Source: Halorhodospira sp. (GTDB lineage: Bacteria; Pseudomonadota; Gammaproteobacteria; Nitrococcales; Halorhodospiraceae). Taken from it: a stretch of 21,546 bases of DNA. Shown piece by piece: positions 1 to 7,404 of this stretch. Where the stretch lies: contig SKJZ01000007.1 of assembly GCA_007121755.1 (NCBI GenBank), positions 1 to 21,546 on the forward strand. The letters are read 5' to 3'. How positions within the stretch are numbered: position 1 is the first letter of the stretch; each line of letters starts with the position of its first letter. Made by a program: the position numbers and the translations under genes. Below the pieces are notes generated by a model. The model had not been told where the DNA came from. It did not search any database and was given only the letters and a program-made list of their open reading frames with translations.

Positions 1-102
1 ATTGTCAGGTAGCAGCCATACGGGGACGCCGTGAATCCATCCCTGGAGGCTTCACGGCCGCATCCCTGCGGCCGAGACCCCGTATGGCTGCTACCTGACA
101 AT
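1..102. repeat. Nested inverted-repeat element
   Basis: Bases 1-25 and 78-102 are perfect reverse complements (25 bp). Inside lie two smaller hairpins: gccgtgaa (28-35) with ttcacggc (51-58), and a cggccgca/tgcggccg pair around 56-74. The internal phrase with 'atccctg' recurs twice, and a related 'gtccctggatgggcg' follows at 126-140. This looks like a REP-like intergenic repeat of the kind scattered through some gammaproteobacterial genomes, or a strong terminator for a gene to the left of the window. It starts at base 1, so it may extend further left. Confidence 0.75.
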
Positions 103-210
103 ACCTTCCGAAAGGTTAGTACGGCGTCCCTGGATGGGCGCCCCCGCCACCCCGGAGAGCGGTTTATCGAGCTTCTCTTATGTAATGAAATCTCGAAAAA
201 AGGATCGCTG

Positions 211-510
211 ATGTACTACGCCATTGTTTCGGAAGACGTCGAAAACAGCCTGCCGCTGCGCCGCCAAGCGCGGCCCGACCATATCGCCCGGCTGGAAGCG
301 CTCAAGAGTGAAGGACGGCTGCTGCTGGCCGGACCGTTCCCGGCGGTGGACGCGGAAGATCCGGGCGAGGCGGGGTTTCACGGCAGCCTCGTGGTGGCCG
401 AGTTCGACTCCCTGGAAGCTGCGCGGCAGTGGGCCGAGGCCGATCCCTATGTCGCCGCCGGCGTCTACCGCCAAGTCACGGTGCGTCCCTTTAAGGCGGT
501 GCTACCGTAA
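211..510 (+). CDS. YciI family protein
   Basis: This encodes 99 residues of the YciI-like dimeric alpha/beta ferredoxin fold. The family pattern is visible: MYYAIVSED at the start, then H24 in 'RPDHIARLEAL', the turn 'GRLLLAGPFPA' (residues 35-45), the 'FDSLEAARQWAEADPY' helix with D78, and a final strand 'VTVRPFKAVL'. His and Asp are the residues proposed as the putative active site of the family, whose physiological role is poorly known. I chose the ATG at 211 because AAAGGA sits just upstream (about 198-203) and family members begin at this point. The frame stays open upstream to base 31 but runs through the inverted repeat, so that part is unlikely to be translated. A bolA-like gene follows after 66 bases, and the two are probably co-transcribed. 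The family call is secure; the function is not. Confidence 0.9.
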   Translation: MYYAIVSEDVENSLPLRRQARPDHIARLEALKSEGRLLLAGPFPAVDAEDPGEAGFHGSLVVAEFDSLEAARQWAEADPYVAAGVYRQVTVRPFKAVLP

Positions 511-576
511 ACCCCGACGACAATCATCGCCGTGCCACCCGGCCACGGCCACCTTGGCAACGACGGAGCCTCTACC

Positions 577-849
577 ATGACCCGCAGTGAACTCATCCGG
601 CAACGCCTCGAAGAGAGCCTGTCCGTCGTCGACCTGGACTTGGAAGACCAAAGCCACCTCCACGCTGGCCACGCCGGCGCGAAGGCTGGCGGCGGCCACT
701 TTCGGCTACGGGTAATCAGCCCCGACTTCGAAGGGCTGGCACGGATCGCCCGCCACCGCCTGATCTACCGCGCCATCGGCGACGCCATGCGCGCCGACAC
801 CATTCACGCCCTCTCCATTGAGGCGTTCACACCCTCAGAACGGCAGTGA
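577..849 (+). CDS. BolA family protein
   Basis: This is a 90-residue BolA-fold protein. The pattern 'HAGHAGAKAGGGHFRLRV' (residues 27-44) followed by 'SPDFEGLARIARHRLIYRA', then 'IHALSIEAFTPSE' at the C terminus, is the full class I BolA signature, including the RHR helix-turn segment. BolA proteins pair with monothiol glutaredoxins to bind [2Fe-2S] clusters, and some act as stress or morphology regulators. I start at ATG 577, which has GGAG at 565-568; an in-frame ATG at 532 has no good ribosome site and would add 15 residues unlike the family. The gene follows the YciI gene on the same strand. Its last 15 bases overlap the convergent CPBP gene. Whether it is bolA proper or a paralogue cannot be settled from sequence alone. 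Confidence 0.92.
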   Translation: MTRSELIRQRLEESLSVVDLDLEDQSHLHAGHAGAKAGGGHFRLRVISPDFEGLARIARHRLIYRAIGDAMRADTIHALSIEAFTPSERQ

Positions 850-1797
850 GATACCGACTGTCGCCGTCCGGTCCTCCGGTCCGTAACGCAACGCCGACAG
901 AGAGACCAACACATTCCACCAGAAGTGGATGGCCACGCTCTCGCCCAGACGGTAGTCGTTACGCTGATGGAGCCAGCCCAAATACGCCCCGTAAACCGTA
1001 GCGGCCAGCGGCGCCGCGGATATGCCGTCGCCGCTGTGCGCCAGCCCAAAGACCACCGACGATCCCGCCAACCCCCAAGCCTCGCCGAAAGAGTGGCTGA
1101 AGCTGTTGTTCACGACGCCCCGGAAGAACGCCTCCTCGCCTATGGCCACCGCGCCTTGCTGAGGAAATGTCATGGCCGCAATTTCACCGCGGGTAATGGT
1201 GTCGTCGGTGGTGGTCACCCAACTGTCTTCAACCGGAATGAAGAGCGTGGAGGCGGCCACGGCGAGCGGCGCCAGCGTCGTCCAACGGGTGAGGTACTCT
1301 CCGCGAAACGGCGCCCGGGCGAGGTCGGCCAGCGTATCGGGGGGAGCCGGCGTGCGATACCCCCGATTGCCGAGTTGCATCCGCCGCGTACGATACGCGT
1401 CGTAAGAGGAGTAGAAAGCCGTTCCGAGCGCCGCCCGGCCAAAGAGTTCCGCCCGCTCGCTGGCACGGTTGGTCGTAATGACTCGATCGTCGTCGTCGTA
1501 GCGGTCGTCGAACTCGATGTAGTCATCGTGTTCGACATAGTAGACAGCAGCGGCCACGCTGGCGGCATAGACGCCGAAGTGGGCCGCGGCCTTGGCCGTC
1601 TCGCCGTTAGCGACTTGGCCGATGCCCGGCAGAAACAGGCTGCCGGCGGCGGCCCAACCAGCTTCGGAGGCGCCAGCCGACGGCGGCGCGAACAGCGCCA
1701 GCACCGCCACGGCAATCACCCACGCCCCGCGGGCCGCGGCGCCTGGCCCCCGGCCTGTCCGCCCCCGCTGATGATCCGGCCGGTGTATCGTTCCCAC
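835..1797 (-). CDS. CPBP family intramembrane metalloprotease
   Basis: The protein has 320 residues from a GTG at 1797 (gaaagggg lies about 10 bases upstream). The C-terminal half carries the CPBP/Abi (CAAX protease-like) motifs: E221-E222 and R226 in 'GEEAFFRG', F250 and H254 in 'FGLAHS', and H291 and N295 in 'HFWWNV'. These are the metal and catalytic residues of membrane-embedded glutamate proteases. Residues 23-43 look like an export or first membrane segment. They are followed by 'LFLPGIGQVANGE' (55-66), which resembles the Pro-Gly-x-Gly-Gln membrane motif of DUF5683-type proteins, and a second hydrophobic stretch. Residues 89-104 form a very acidic loop (EHDDYIEFDDRYDDDD). The substrate is unknown. 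The gene stands alone, converging on bolA with a 15-base overlap. The true start could lie a little downstream of the GTG. Confidence 0.82.
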   Translation of the reverse strand: MGTIHRPDHQRGRTGRGPGAAARGAWVIAVAVLALFAPPSAGASEAGWAAAGSLFLPGIGQVANGETAKAAAHFGVYAASVAAAVYYVEHDDYIEFDDRYDDDDRVITTNRASERAELFGRAALGTAFYSSYDAYRTRRMQLGNRGYRTPAPPDTLADLARAPFRGEYLTRWTTLAPLAVAASTLFIPVEDSWVTTTDDTITRGEIAAMTFPQQGAVAIGEEAFFRGVVNNSFSHSFGEAWGLAGSSVVFGLAHSGDGISAAPLAATVYGAYLGWLHQRNDYRLGESVAIHFWWNVLVSLSALRYGPEDRTATVGISLPF

Positions 1798-1916
1798 CGC
1801 TTCGCCGCCCCTTTCGTGCCGATCAAGTCGACGGATAGTAACCCGGATTCGCTTGGTATCGATATTTCCTGATGGTCAATAGCCACTCGTCAATGGCAGT
1901 TACGGCTCAGCGGCCT

Positions 1917-1922
1917 TACAAT
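1917..1922 (+). promoter_or_regulatory. Possible -10 element giving a leaderless mRNA
   Basis: TACAAT matches the sigma-70 -10 consensus at five of six positions. Transcription would start about 7-8 bases later, at or just before the ATG at 1931. No Shine-Dalgarno sequence precedes that ATG, which agrees with a leaderless transcript. No convincing -35 is visible at the usual spacing. Confidence 0.35.
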
Positions 1923-1930
1923 CTTCCGCC

Positions 1931-3166
1931 ATGACTGCCCTATGGCTATTCCTCGTCCTCGCGGCAGCGCTCGCCAGTGCGGTGGCAGCGCACTACGCCG
2001 CCACGCGCAAGGACGGCCCCGTGTCCAAGGCGCGCTCGTTCTCTGAACAGATGCGGGGCGCGGCCATGGCCTTCGCCATCGCCTCTCTACCCGGCTTTTT
2101 CAGCGTTCCTGATTCGGAGCTTATGGCCTCGGCCTACACCGCATTAGAGGTGCTCGGCCCAATCTCCGGCGGACTGGGCATCGTGCTGGTGATCTTCGGG
2201 GTCAGTACTCTGATGCCGGCCATCAACGCCTACATACGGGAGCGCGAGTTGCGGGCCCAAGAGACGGCACGGGCGTGCAGCGGCATCAACTATCCTGAGA
2301 CCCCGACCTCAGTGGTCCAGTCGATCAACACCATCGCCCGCCAGTACGACGTGGATGTGGACGTAGAGACCGCGCAGGGGCTGATTAATATTCTGATCGA
2401 GACCAAGGAGGGGAAGTACGCCGTCTACCTGCTGCCCAAGGAGCATCTGCGCCGCGGCGGACGCCAAGCCCTCGCCCGCGCCTCGGCCGCCGCCGAGTTA
2501 CTGGACGCTCTACCGATTCTGTGGTCGGCCCCCAACGGCCCACCCCGCGGTTACCGGGCGTCCGGCCACAAGGCGTACATCCTCGAAGGACGGGCCGAGC
2601 ACCTGCTGCATTTGATCCGCCGGCTCGACCGCTCCAGCCAGGCGGAGCGCAAACGGGTCGAGGAGAGGAAGCGCCACCGAGCCGCCGCCCGCTCTCACGA
2701 GCCGATCCGCTCCAGCATCGACCCCGAGACCGCCCGCTCCCGCCACGACCTGGAAGGGTGGGAGCGGTTCGCGCACCAGGCGCCGCGCCATCCCACCATT
2801 CAAGACGTGCTCTATCGACGCACCGAGGGGCGATGCGCCGAGTGCAAAAAGCATGTGCCTGATGAGCGCACTATGAAGGTCGTGGTCACCGACTACGATC
2901 ACGCCTGCCGCCTTCCGGACAGTATCCGCTTGGTACCCAGGGACAGCGTCGACGATGTACCGGTGAATATGCCCGATTGCGCTCAGTGCCACTACGAGCA
3001 ACCGGAGTACTTCGAGAGTTGCATCAACCGGATGACCATCGCCCATGAAGTCTGCCCCTCGGAAACGGAAGAGGCGCGCAAGGAAGCCGAGTACGCCTCC
3101 ATGGAGCGTCGCGCTCAGTTGGCCCGCGAGCATGAAGAGGCCCGCAAGGCCGCCCAAAAGATCTAG
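1931..3166 (+). CDS. Unrecognised membrane protein with HNH-like zinc domain
   Basis: I do not recognise a named family for this 411-residue protein. Hydrophobic segments lie at about 3-22, 44-58 and 79-98. A middle domain (about 125-235) contains 'KEGKYAVYLLPKEHLRRG', and a basic, probably helical, linker spans about 232-256. The C-terminal domain resembles an HNH nuclease/treble-clef fold: C302-x2-C305, H324 in 'VTDYDHACR', N346, then C350-x2-C353-H354. Further cysteines C326, C364 and C375 and H372 are shared with the paralogue at 18045-19238. About half the residues of the two C-terminal domains match. The last 35 residues are highly charged helix. typA follows after 14 bases, so the two are probably co-transcribed. 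The DH...N...CxxCH arrangement suggests a nuclease, but a structural zinc domain is equally possible. Confidence 0.85.
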   Translation: MTALWLFLVLAAALASAVAAHYAATRKDGPVSKARSFSEQMRGAAMAFAIASLPGFFSVPDSELMASAYTALEVLGPISGGLGIVLVIFGVSTLMPAINAYIRERELRAQETARACSGINYPETPTSVVQSINTIARQYDVDVDVETAQGLINILIETKEGKYAVYLLPKEHLRRGGRQALARASAAAELLDALPILWSAPNGPPRGYRASGHKAYILEGRAEHLLHLIRRLDRSSQAERKRVEERKRHRAAARSHEPIRSSIDPETARSRHDLEGWERFAHQAPRHPTIQDVLYRRTEGRCAECKKHVPDERTMKVVVTDYDHACRLPDSIRLVPRDSVDDVPVNMPDCAQCHYEQPEYFESCINRMTIAHEVCPSETEEARKEAEYASMERRAQLAREHEEARKAAQKI

Positions 3167-3180
3167 CAACGGATGAACAC

Positions 3181-4989
3181 GTGATTGAACAACTACGCAA
3201 TATCGCCATCGTCGCCCACGTAGACCACGGCAAGACCACCTTGGTGGATCAATTGCTACGCCAGTCGGGAACCCTAGATCGGCGCGCCATTGACGCCGAG
3301 CGGGTCATGGACTCGAACGACCAGGAGCGGGAGCGCGGAATCACCATCCTCGCCAAGAACACCGGACTGACCTGGAACGGCTACCGAATCAATATCGTCG
3401 ATACACCCGGCCACGCGGATTTCGGCGGCGAGGTGGAGCGTGTGCTCTCCATGGTCGATTCGGTCCTGCTGCTGGTCGACGCCGTCGACGGACCGATGCC
3501 GCAGACCCGCTTTGTCACTGAAAAGGCGTTCTCCCAAGGGCTCCACCCGATTGTCGTGGTCAACAAGGTGGACCGTCCGGGCGCTCGGCCCGACTGGGTT
3601 GTCGATCAGGTATTTGACCTGTTCGACAAATTGGGCGCCACAGAGGAGCAGTTAGACTTTCCGGTGGTCTACGCATCGGCCCTGAACGGCGTCTCGGGGC
3701 TCGAACAAGGCGTCTTAGCGGACGATATGACACCGCTCTTCGAGACCATCGCGCAGCGTGTCGCGCCGCCGGACGTCGACGCGGACGGGCCGCTCCAGAT
3801 GCAGATCTCGGCGCTCGATTACTCATCCTATGTCGGTGTAATCGGTATCGGCCGGATCACGCGCGGGCAGATCCAGCCCAACCGGCCGGTGGCCGTGGTG
3901 GGGCGCGACGGCGCCGTCCGCAAAGCGAAGGTTGGACAGGTCATGACGCACCTGGGGTTAGAGCGCGTTGACGCGGAGGCCGCGGACGCCGGCGACATCA
4001 TCGGCATCACCGGCATTGACGGGCTCTTCATCTCCGATACCGTCTGCGATGCCGATACGCCTGAGGCCCTGCCGCCGCTTACGGTCGACGAGCCGACAGT
4101 CACCATGACCTTTCAGGTCAACGACTCTCCGGTCGCCGGCCGGGAGGGCAAGTACGTCACCAGCCGCAACCTGCGGGAGCGGCTGGAGCGCGAATTGGTC
4201 CACAACGTGGCGCTGCGTGTCGAGCCGGGCGACTCGCCGGACAAGTTCCGCGTCTCCGGCCGCGGGGAGTTGCACTTATCGGTCCTGATCGAAGGCATGC
4301 GGCGGGAGGGCTACGAGTTGGGCGTCTCCCGCCCGGAGGTCATTGTTCGTTATGTGGACGGCGAGCGGCAGGAGCCGTGGGAGTCGCTGGTCGTGGACAT
4401 CGAAGAACCTCACCAGGGCGGTGTAATGGAGGCCCTTGGCGAACGGGGCGGCCAACTCTTGGATATGCGCCCCGACGGCCGGGGGCGAGTGCGTCTCGAC
4501 TACTCGATCCCGTCCCGCGGACTGATCGGCTTTCGTAGCCACTTCCTCTCCCTGACCTCGGGCAGCGGTCTGCTGACGAGCCGCTTCGAGCGGTACGCCC
4601 CGGTCAAGGACGTCCCGGCCACCCAACGGCGCAACGGCGCGCTCGTCTCCATGGCCGACGGCAAGGCGTTGGGCTATTCGCTGTTCAATCTCCAAGAGCG
4701 CGGACAACTTTTTATCGGCCCCGGTGTCCACGTGTACGAAGGAATGGTGGTCGGACTGAACGCCCGTGAGAACGACTTGGCCGTCAATCCGACGAAGGCG
4801 AAGAAACTCGATAATATGCGCGCGTCGGGCTCCGACGAGAACATCCAACTCACCCCGCCCCGGCTACTTACGCTGGAGCAGGCGTTGGAGTTGATCGACG
4901 ACGACGAACTGGTGGAGGTCACCCCCCAAACGCTGCGCATCCGCAAAAAGCTGCTCAAGGAGCACCAACGTAAACGCGCCGCGGGTTGA
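3181..4989 (+). CDS. typA: Ribosome-associated translational GTPase TypA/BipA
   Basis: This encodes 602 residues, the usual length for TypA/BipA. The start 'MIEQLRNIAIVAHVDHGKTT' is nearly that of the E. coli protein and carries the G1 motif (AHVDHGKT, 12-19). 'ERGITI' is G2, 'DTPGHADF' is G3 and 'NKVDRP' is G4. EF-G-like domains and the BipA-specific C-terminal domain follow. The protein binds the 70S ribosome near the A site and supports growth and 50S assembly in the cold or under stress. The start is the GTG at 3181, fixed by family alignment. The upstream 'acggatg' is only a weak ribosome site, so translation may be coupled to the preceding membrane protein gene, whose stop is 14 bases away. 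A PP2C gene follows after 68 bases with no terminator between. Confidence 0.97.
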   Translation: MIEQLRNIAIVAHVDHGKTTLVDQLLRQSGTLDRRAIDAERVMDSNDQERERGITILAKNTGLTWNGYRINIVDTPGHADFGGEVERVLSMVDSVLLLVDAVDGPMPQTRFVTEKAFSQGLHPIVVVNKVDRPGARPDWVVDQVFDLFDKLGATEEQLDFPVVYASALNGVSGLEQGVLADDMTPLFETIAQRVAPPDVDADGPLQMQISALDYSSYVGVIGIGRITRGQIQPNRPVAVVGRDGAVRKAKVGQVMTHLGLERVDAEAADAGDIIGITGIDGLFISDTVCDADTPEALPPLTVDEPTVTMTFQVNDSPVAGREGKYVTSRNLRERLERELVHNVALRVEPGDSPDKFRVSGRGELHLSVLIEGMRREGYELGVSRPEVIVRYVDGERQEPWESLVVDIEEPHQGGVMEALGERGGQLLDMRPDGRGRVRLDYSIPSRGLIGFRSHFLSLTSGSGLLTSRFERYAPVKDVPATQRRNGALVSMADGKALGYSLFNLQERGQLFIGPGVHVYEGMVVGLNARENDLAVNPTKAKKLDNMRASGSDENIQLTPPRLLTLEQALELIDDDELVEVTPQTLRIRKKLLKEHQRKRAAG

Positions 4990-5057
4990 ACCGAGCGCCC
5001 CGCCCCCACACCATCTTAGGGAGAGAGTGAAACCCATTAGCTACCCGGAGGAACTGA

Positions 5058-5780
5058 ATGGAGATCGTCGGCGACACCCACAAGGGCCATGTGCGCAGAC
5101 ACAACGAGGACCGCATCGGCTGGGACGAGGCGGCTGGGGTCGCGGTCTTGGCCGACGGCCTGGGTGGCCTGCCCTTTGGAGAAGTAGCCGCAAGACTTGC
5201 CGTCGACACCGTTATAACGATTGCGCGCAGCCACCACGGTGACGATCACACTTGGCTTGAGTCGGGAGGCGATCCGGCGGACCTGATTCAACTCGCCAAC
5301 CGGGCGGTGGTCTCCTACACCGAACGCGACCGGCGCTACGAAGGGATGGGCACCACACTGGCCCTGCTCTGCCTGGCACCCGACGAGGTCGCCGCCGCGC
5401 ATATTGGTGATTCCCGGATCTACCGGCTGCGGCGCGGCGCTCTGGAGCGCCTGACTAAGGACCATACCCCGGTGCAACGCGCCGTCGACAATGGCGAGAT
5501 GTCGGAGGCCGAGGCCCGCCACTCGCCGGAGCGCAACGTGGTGGAGAGGGCCCTCGGCGCGGTCACTTGGACCGAACCGGACGTCTCGCGCCACCCCCGT
5601 CGCAGCGGCGACCTCTATCTGCTCTGCTCCGATGGCTTGACCAACATGCTCGAAGACCGGGAGATTGCAGCGCTGCTGCAGGAGAAACGGTCGCTGAAGG
5701 AGACCGCGCAGGCGCTACTGGTCGCGGCGCTGGAGAGAGGCGGACAGGATAACGTCTCGGTGGTTCTGGTACAGGTCTGA
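5058..5780 (+). CDS. PP2C-family Ser/Thr protein phosphatase
   Basis: This is a 240-residue soluble Stp1-type PPM phosphatase. All metal-binding motifs are present: 'RRHNEDR' (13-19), 'LADGLGG' with D33 and G34, 'MGTTLALL' (97-104), 'IGDSRIYRL' with D118, 'LTKDHT' (132-137), 'LLCSDGLTNML' with D192, and 'GGQDNVSVVLV' with D231. Two metal ions (usually Mn or Mg) drive hydrolysis of phospho-Ser or phospho-Thr. The ATG at 5058 has a strong ggaggaa ribosome site at 5047-5053. No partner kinase gene is visible in the window, so the substrate is unknown; bacterial homologues often counter a PknB-type kinase or act in type VI secretion control. It probably reads through from typA. Its 3' end is only 7 bases from that of der on the other strand. 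Confidence 0.93.
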   Translation: MEIVGDTHKGHVRRHNEDRIGWDEAAGVAVLADGLGGLPFGEVAARLAVDTVITIARSHHGDDHTWLESGGDPADLIQLANRAVVSYTERDRRYEGMGTTLALLCLAPDEVAAAHIGDSRIYRLRRGALERLTKDHTPVQRAVDNGEMSEAEARHSPERNVVERALGAVTWTEPDVSRHPRRSGDLYLLCSDGLTNMLEDREIAALLQEKRSLKETAQALLVAALERGGQDNVSVVLVQV

Positions 5781-5787
5781 CTCGCGG

Positions 5788-7215
5788 TCACCGCCGTTTC
5801 TTTTTGCGGCGCACCCGCGTATGGCGGATCATCCGATCCCGCTGGCGCCGCTGGCGCTCCGACAGTGGGTTGGGGCGGCCCGCGAACGGGTTTTCGGTTG
5901 TCCGGTACTCGATACGCACCGGGGTACCGGCCAAATCGAGCGCGTCACGGAAGAAGTTTTCCAGGTAGCGGGTGTACGCCGCCGGAATACGGTCGGTCTG
6001 GTTGCCGTGAATGACGATCACCGGCGGATTGTGCCCTCCTTGGTGGGCGTAGCGCAGTTTGATCCGCCGCCCGCGCACCATTGGCGGCTGATGGGAGGCC
6101 ACTGCCCGCGCGAGTAACTCGTTCAGTTCGGGCGTCGACAGTGTTCGGTGGGCCGCATCGTGGGCCCGCACCACCGAATCCAACAGCAGACCAATCCCGG
6201 TGCCGTGGAGCGCGGAGACGAAGTGGCGGCGGGCGAAGCCCAGAAAGACGAAGCGCCGGTCCAGTTCCCGCCGCGCCCGCTGCTTCTCCGACGAGTCAAG
6301 CCCGTCCCACTTGTTCATGACCAGCACCAGGGCGCGCCCGGCCTCCACCACCATTCCGGCCAGATGGGCGTCCTGATCGGTAATCCCCTCTCGTGCATCG
6401 GTCACCAGCATCACTACAGAGGCCCGCTTAATCGCCTCCAGGCTCTTGACAATACTAAATTTCTCCACCATCTCGGAGACCCGTGCGCGGCGCCGGACGC
6501 CGGCCGTGTCGATGAGCGTGAAGCGGCGGCCGTCGCGCTCCAACGGTATAGAGATGCTGTCGCGCGTGGTACCGGGCTGATCGTAGACCACCACCCGCTC
6601 CTCGCCGAGCAGGCGGTTGATCAGGGTCGACTTCCCCACGTTCGGGCGGCCGAGCACGGCCACCGGAATACCGTGGGCGGGCTCATCCTCCGCCACGCCA
6701 TCCGGTTCATCGGCCGCCGTCGGTTCGGGTAGCGCGGCGAAGACCGCATCCATCAACGCGCCGACCCCGGCTCCGCGCTGCGCCGCGACGGCGTGAACCT
6801 CGGCGATCCCGAGGGCGTGAAACTCCGCGGCGGCCGTGCGGCGGTCGACCGTATCGGCCTTGTTCACCGCGAGGAAGACGGGCAACCCGGAGCGGCGCAA
6901 CTCGGCGGCAATCTCTTCGTCACCAGCGGTGAGCCCCGCGCTAGCGTCGACCAGCAGGATAACGGCATCGGCACCGGCGACAGCGGCGCGGGCCTGCTGG
7001 TGCATGGCGTCGGCAACCCCGCCGGCCTCCTCGCCCATGCCGCCGGTATCAACCACAACGGCATCACGCCCTCCGTAGCGGCAATGGCCGTAAAGGCGGT
7101 CGCGGGTCAGGCCCGCGTAGTCGGCGACCAGGGCGTCACGGCTGCGGGTAAGTCGATTGAACAGTGTCGATTTGCCGACATTCGGGCGGCCGACAAGCGC
7201 GATAACCGGTTGCAT
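5788..7215 (-). CDS. der: Ribosome biogenesis GTPase Der (EngA)
   Basis: This 475-residue protein has the diagnostic tandem GTPase domains. The first has G1 'GRPNVGKS' (9-16), 'DTGG' and 'NKAD' (118-121). The second repeats 'GRPNVGKS' (189-196), with 'DTAG' and 'NKWD' (301-304). A C-terminal KH-like domain (about 355-440) ends in a basic tail RVRRKKKRR. Der is essential for maturation of the 50S subunit. A short acidic linker (about 163-182) joins the two GTPase domains. The ATG at 7215 is set by the conserved N terminus; its ribosome site is weak, with aggggc about 12 bases upstream. A clear -10 sequence at 7269-7274 suggests its own promoter. The usual gammaproteobacterial neighbours (hisS, bamB) are absent here. 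Confidence 0.97.
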   Translation of the reverse strand: MQPVIALVGRPNVGKSTLFNRLTRSRDALVADYAGLTRDRLYGHCRYGGRDAVVVDTGGMGEEAGGVADAMHQQARAAVAGADAVILLVDASAGLTAGDEEIAAELRRSGLPVFLAVNKADTVDRRTAAAEFHALGIAEVHAVAAQRGAGVGALMDAVFAALPEPTAADEPDGVAEDEPAHGIPVAVLGRPNVGKSTLINRLLGEERVVVYDQPGTTRDSISIPLERDGRRFTLIDTAGVRRRARVSEMVEKFSIVKSLEAIKRASVVMLVTDAREGITDQDAHLAGMVVEAGRALVLVMNKWDGLDSSEKQRARRELDRRFVFLGFARRHFVSALHGTGIGLLLDSVVRAHDAAHRTLSTPELNELLARAVASHQPPMVRGRRIKLRYAHQGGHNPPVIVIHGNQTDRIPAAYTRYLENFFRDALDLAGTPVRIEYRTTENPFAGRPNPLSERQRRQRDRMIRHTRVRRKKKRR

Positions 7216-7268
7216 GATAAGAGCGCGGCCCCTGCCGGGATAAGTGGTGGGATACTGAATCGCGACGG

Positions 7269-7274
7269 ATTATA
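7269..7274 (-). promoter_or_regulatory. der promoter (-10 element)
   Basis: On the minus strand this reads TATAAT, in 'ggttataatcc'. A weak -35 (ttcaag, about 16 bases upstream) is the best available. Transcription would begin near 7262, giving a leader of about 47 bases before the der ATG. Confidence 0.55.
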
Positions 7275-7404
7275 ACCGCCCGTGGACGTACTTGAACACG
7301 CGGGAAGAGGAAAGCCGGAAGAACGGTGGCGACGCCCGTGTCCCTGGGCGCCTCGGCCACTTGGCCGCCACATCATATAGCCAGGCCCGTCAGAGCCAGT
7401 GAAT

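Noticed and set aside
31..210. N-terminal extension of the YciI gene
   Set aside because: It runs through the inverted repeat, lacks family similarity, and the ATG at 211 has a better ribosome site.
925..1872. A 315-codon + strand frame opposite the CPBP gene
   Set aside because: The translation is Arg/Gly-rich and without domains, while the minus strand shows all CPBP motifs.
5781..5787. A terminator between the PP2C gene and der
   Set aside because: Only 7 bases separate the two stops and no hairpin with a T-run is present nearby.
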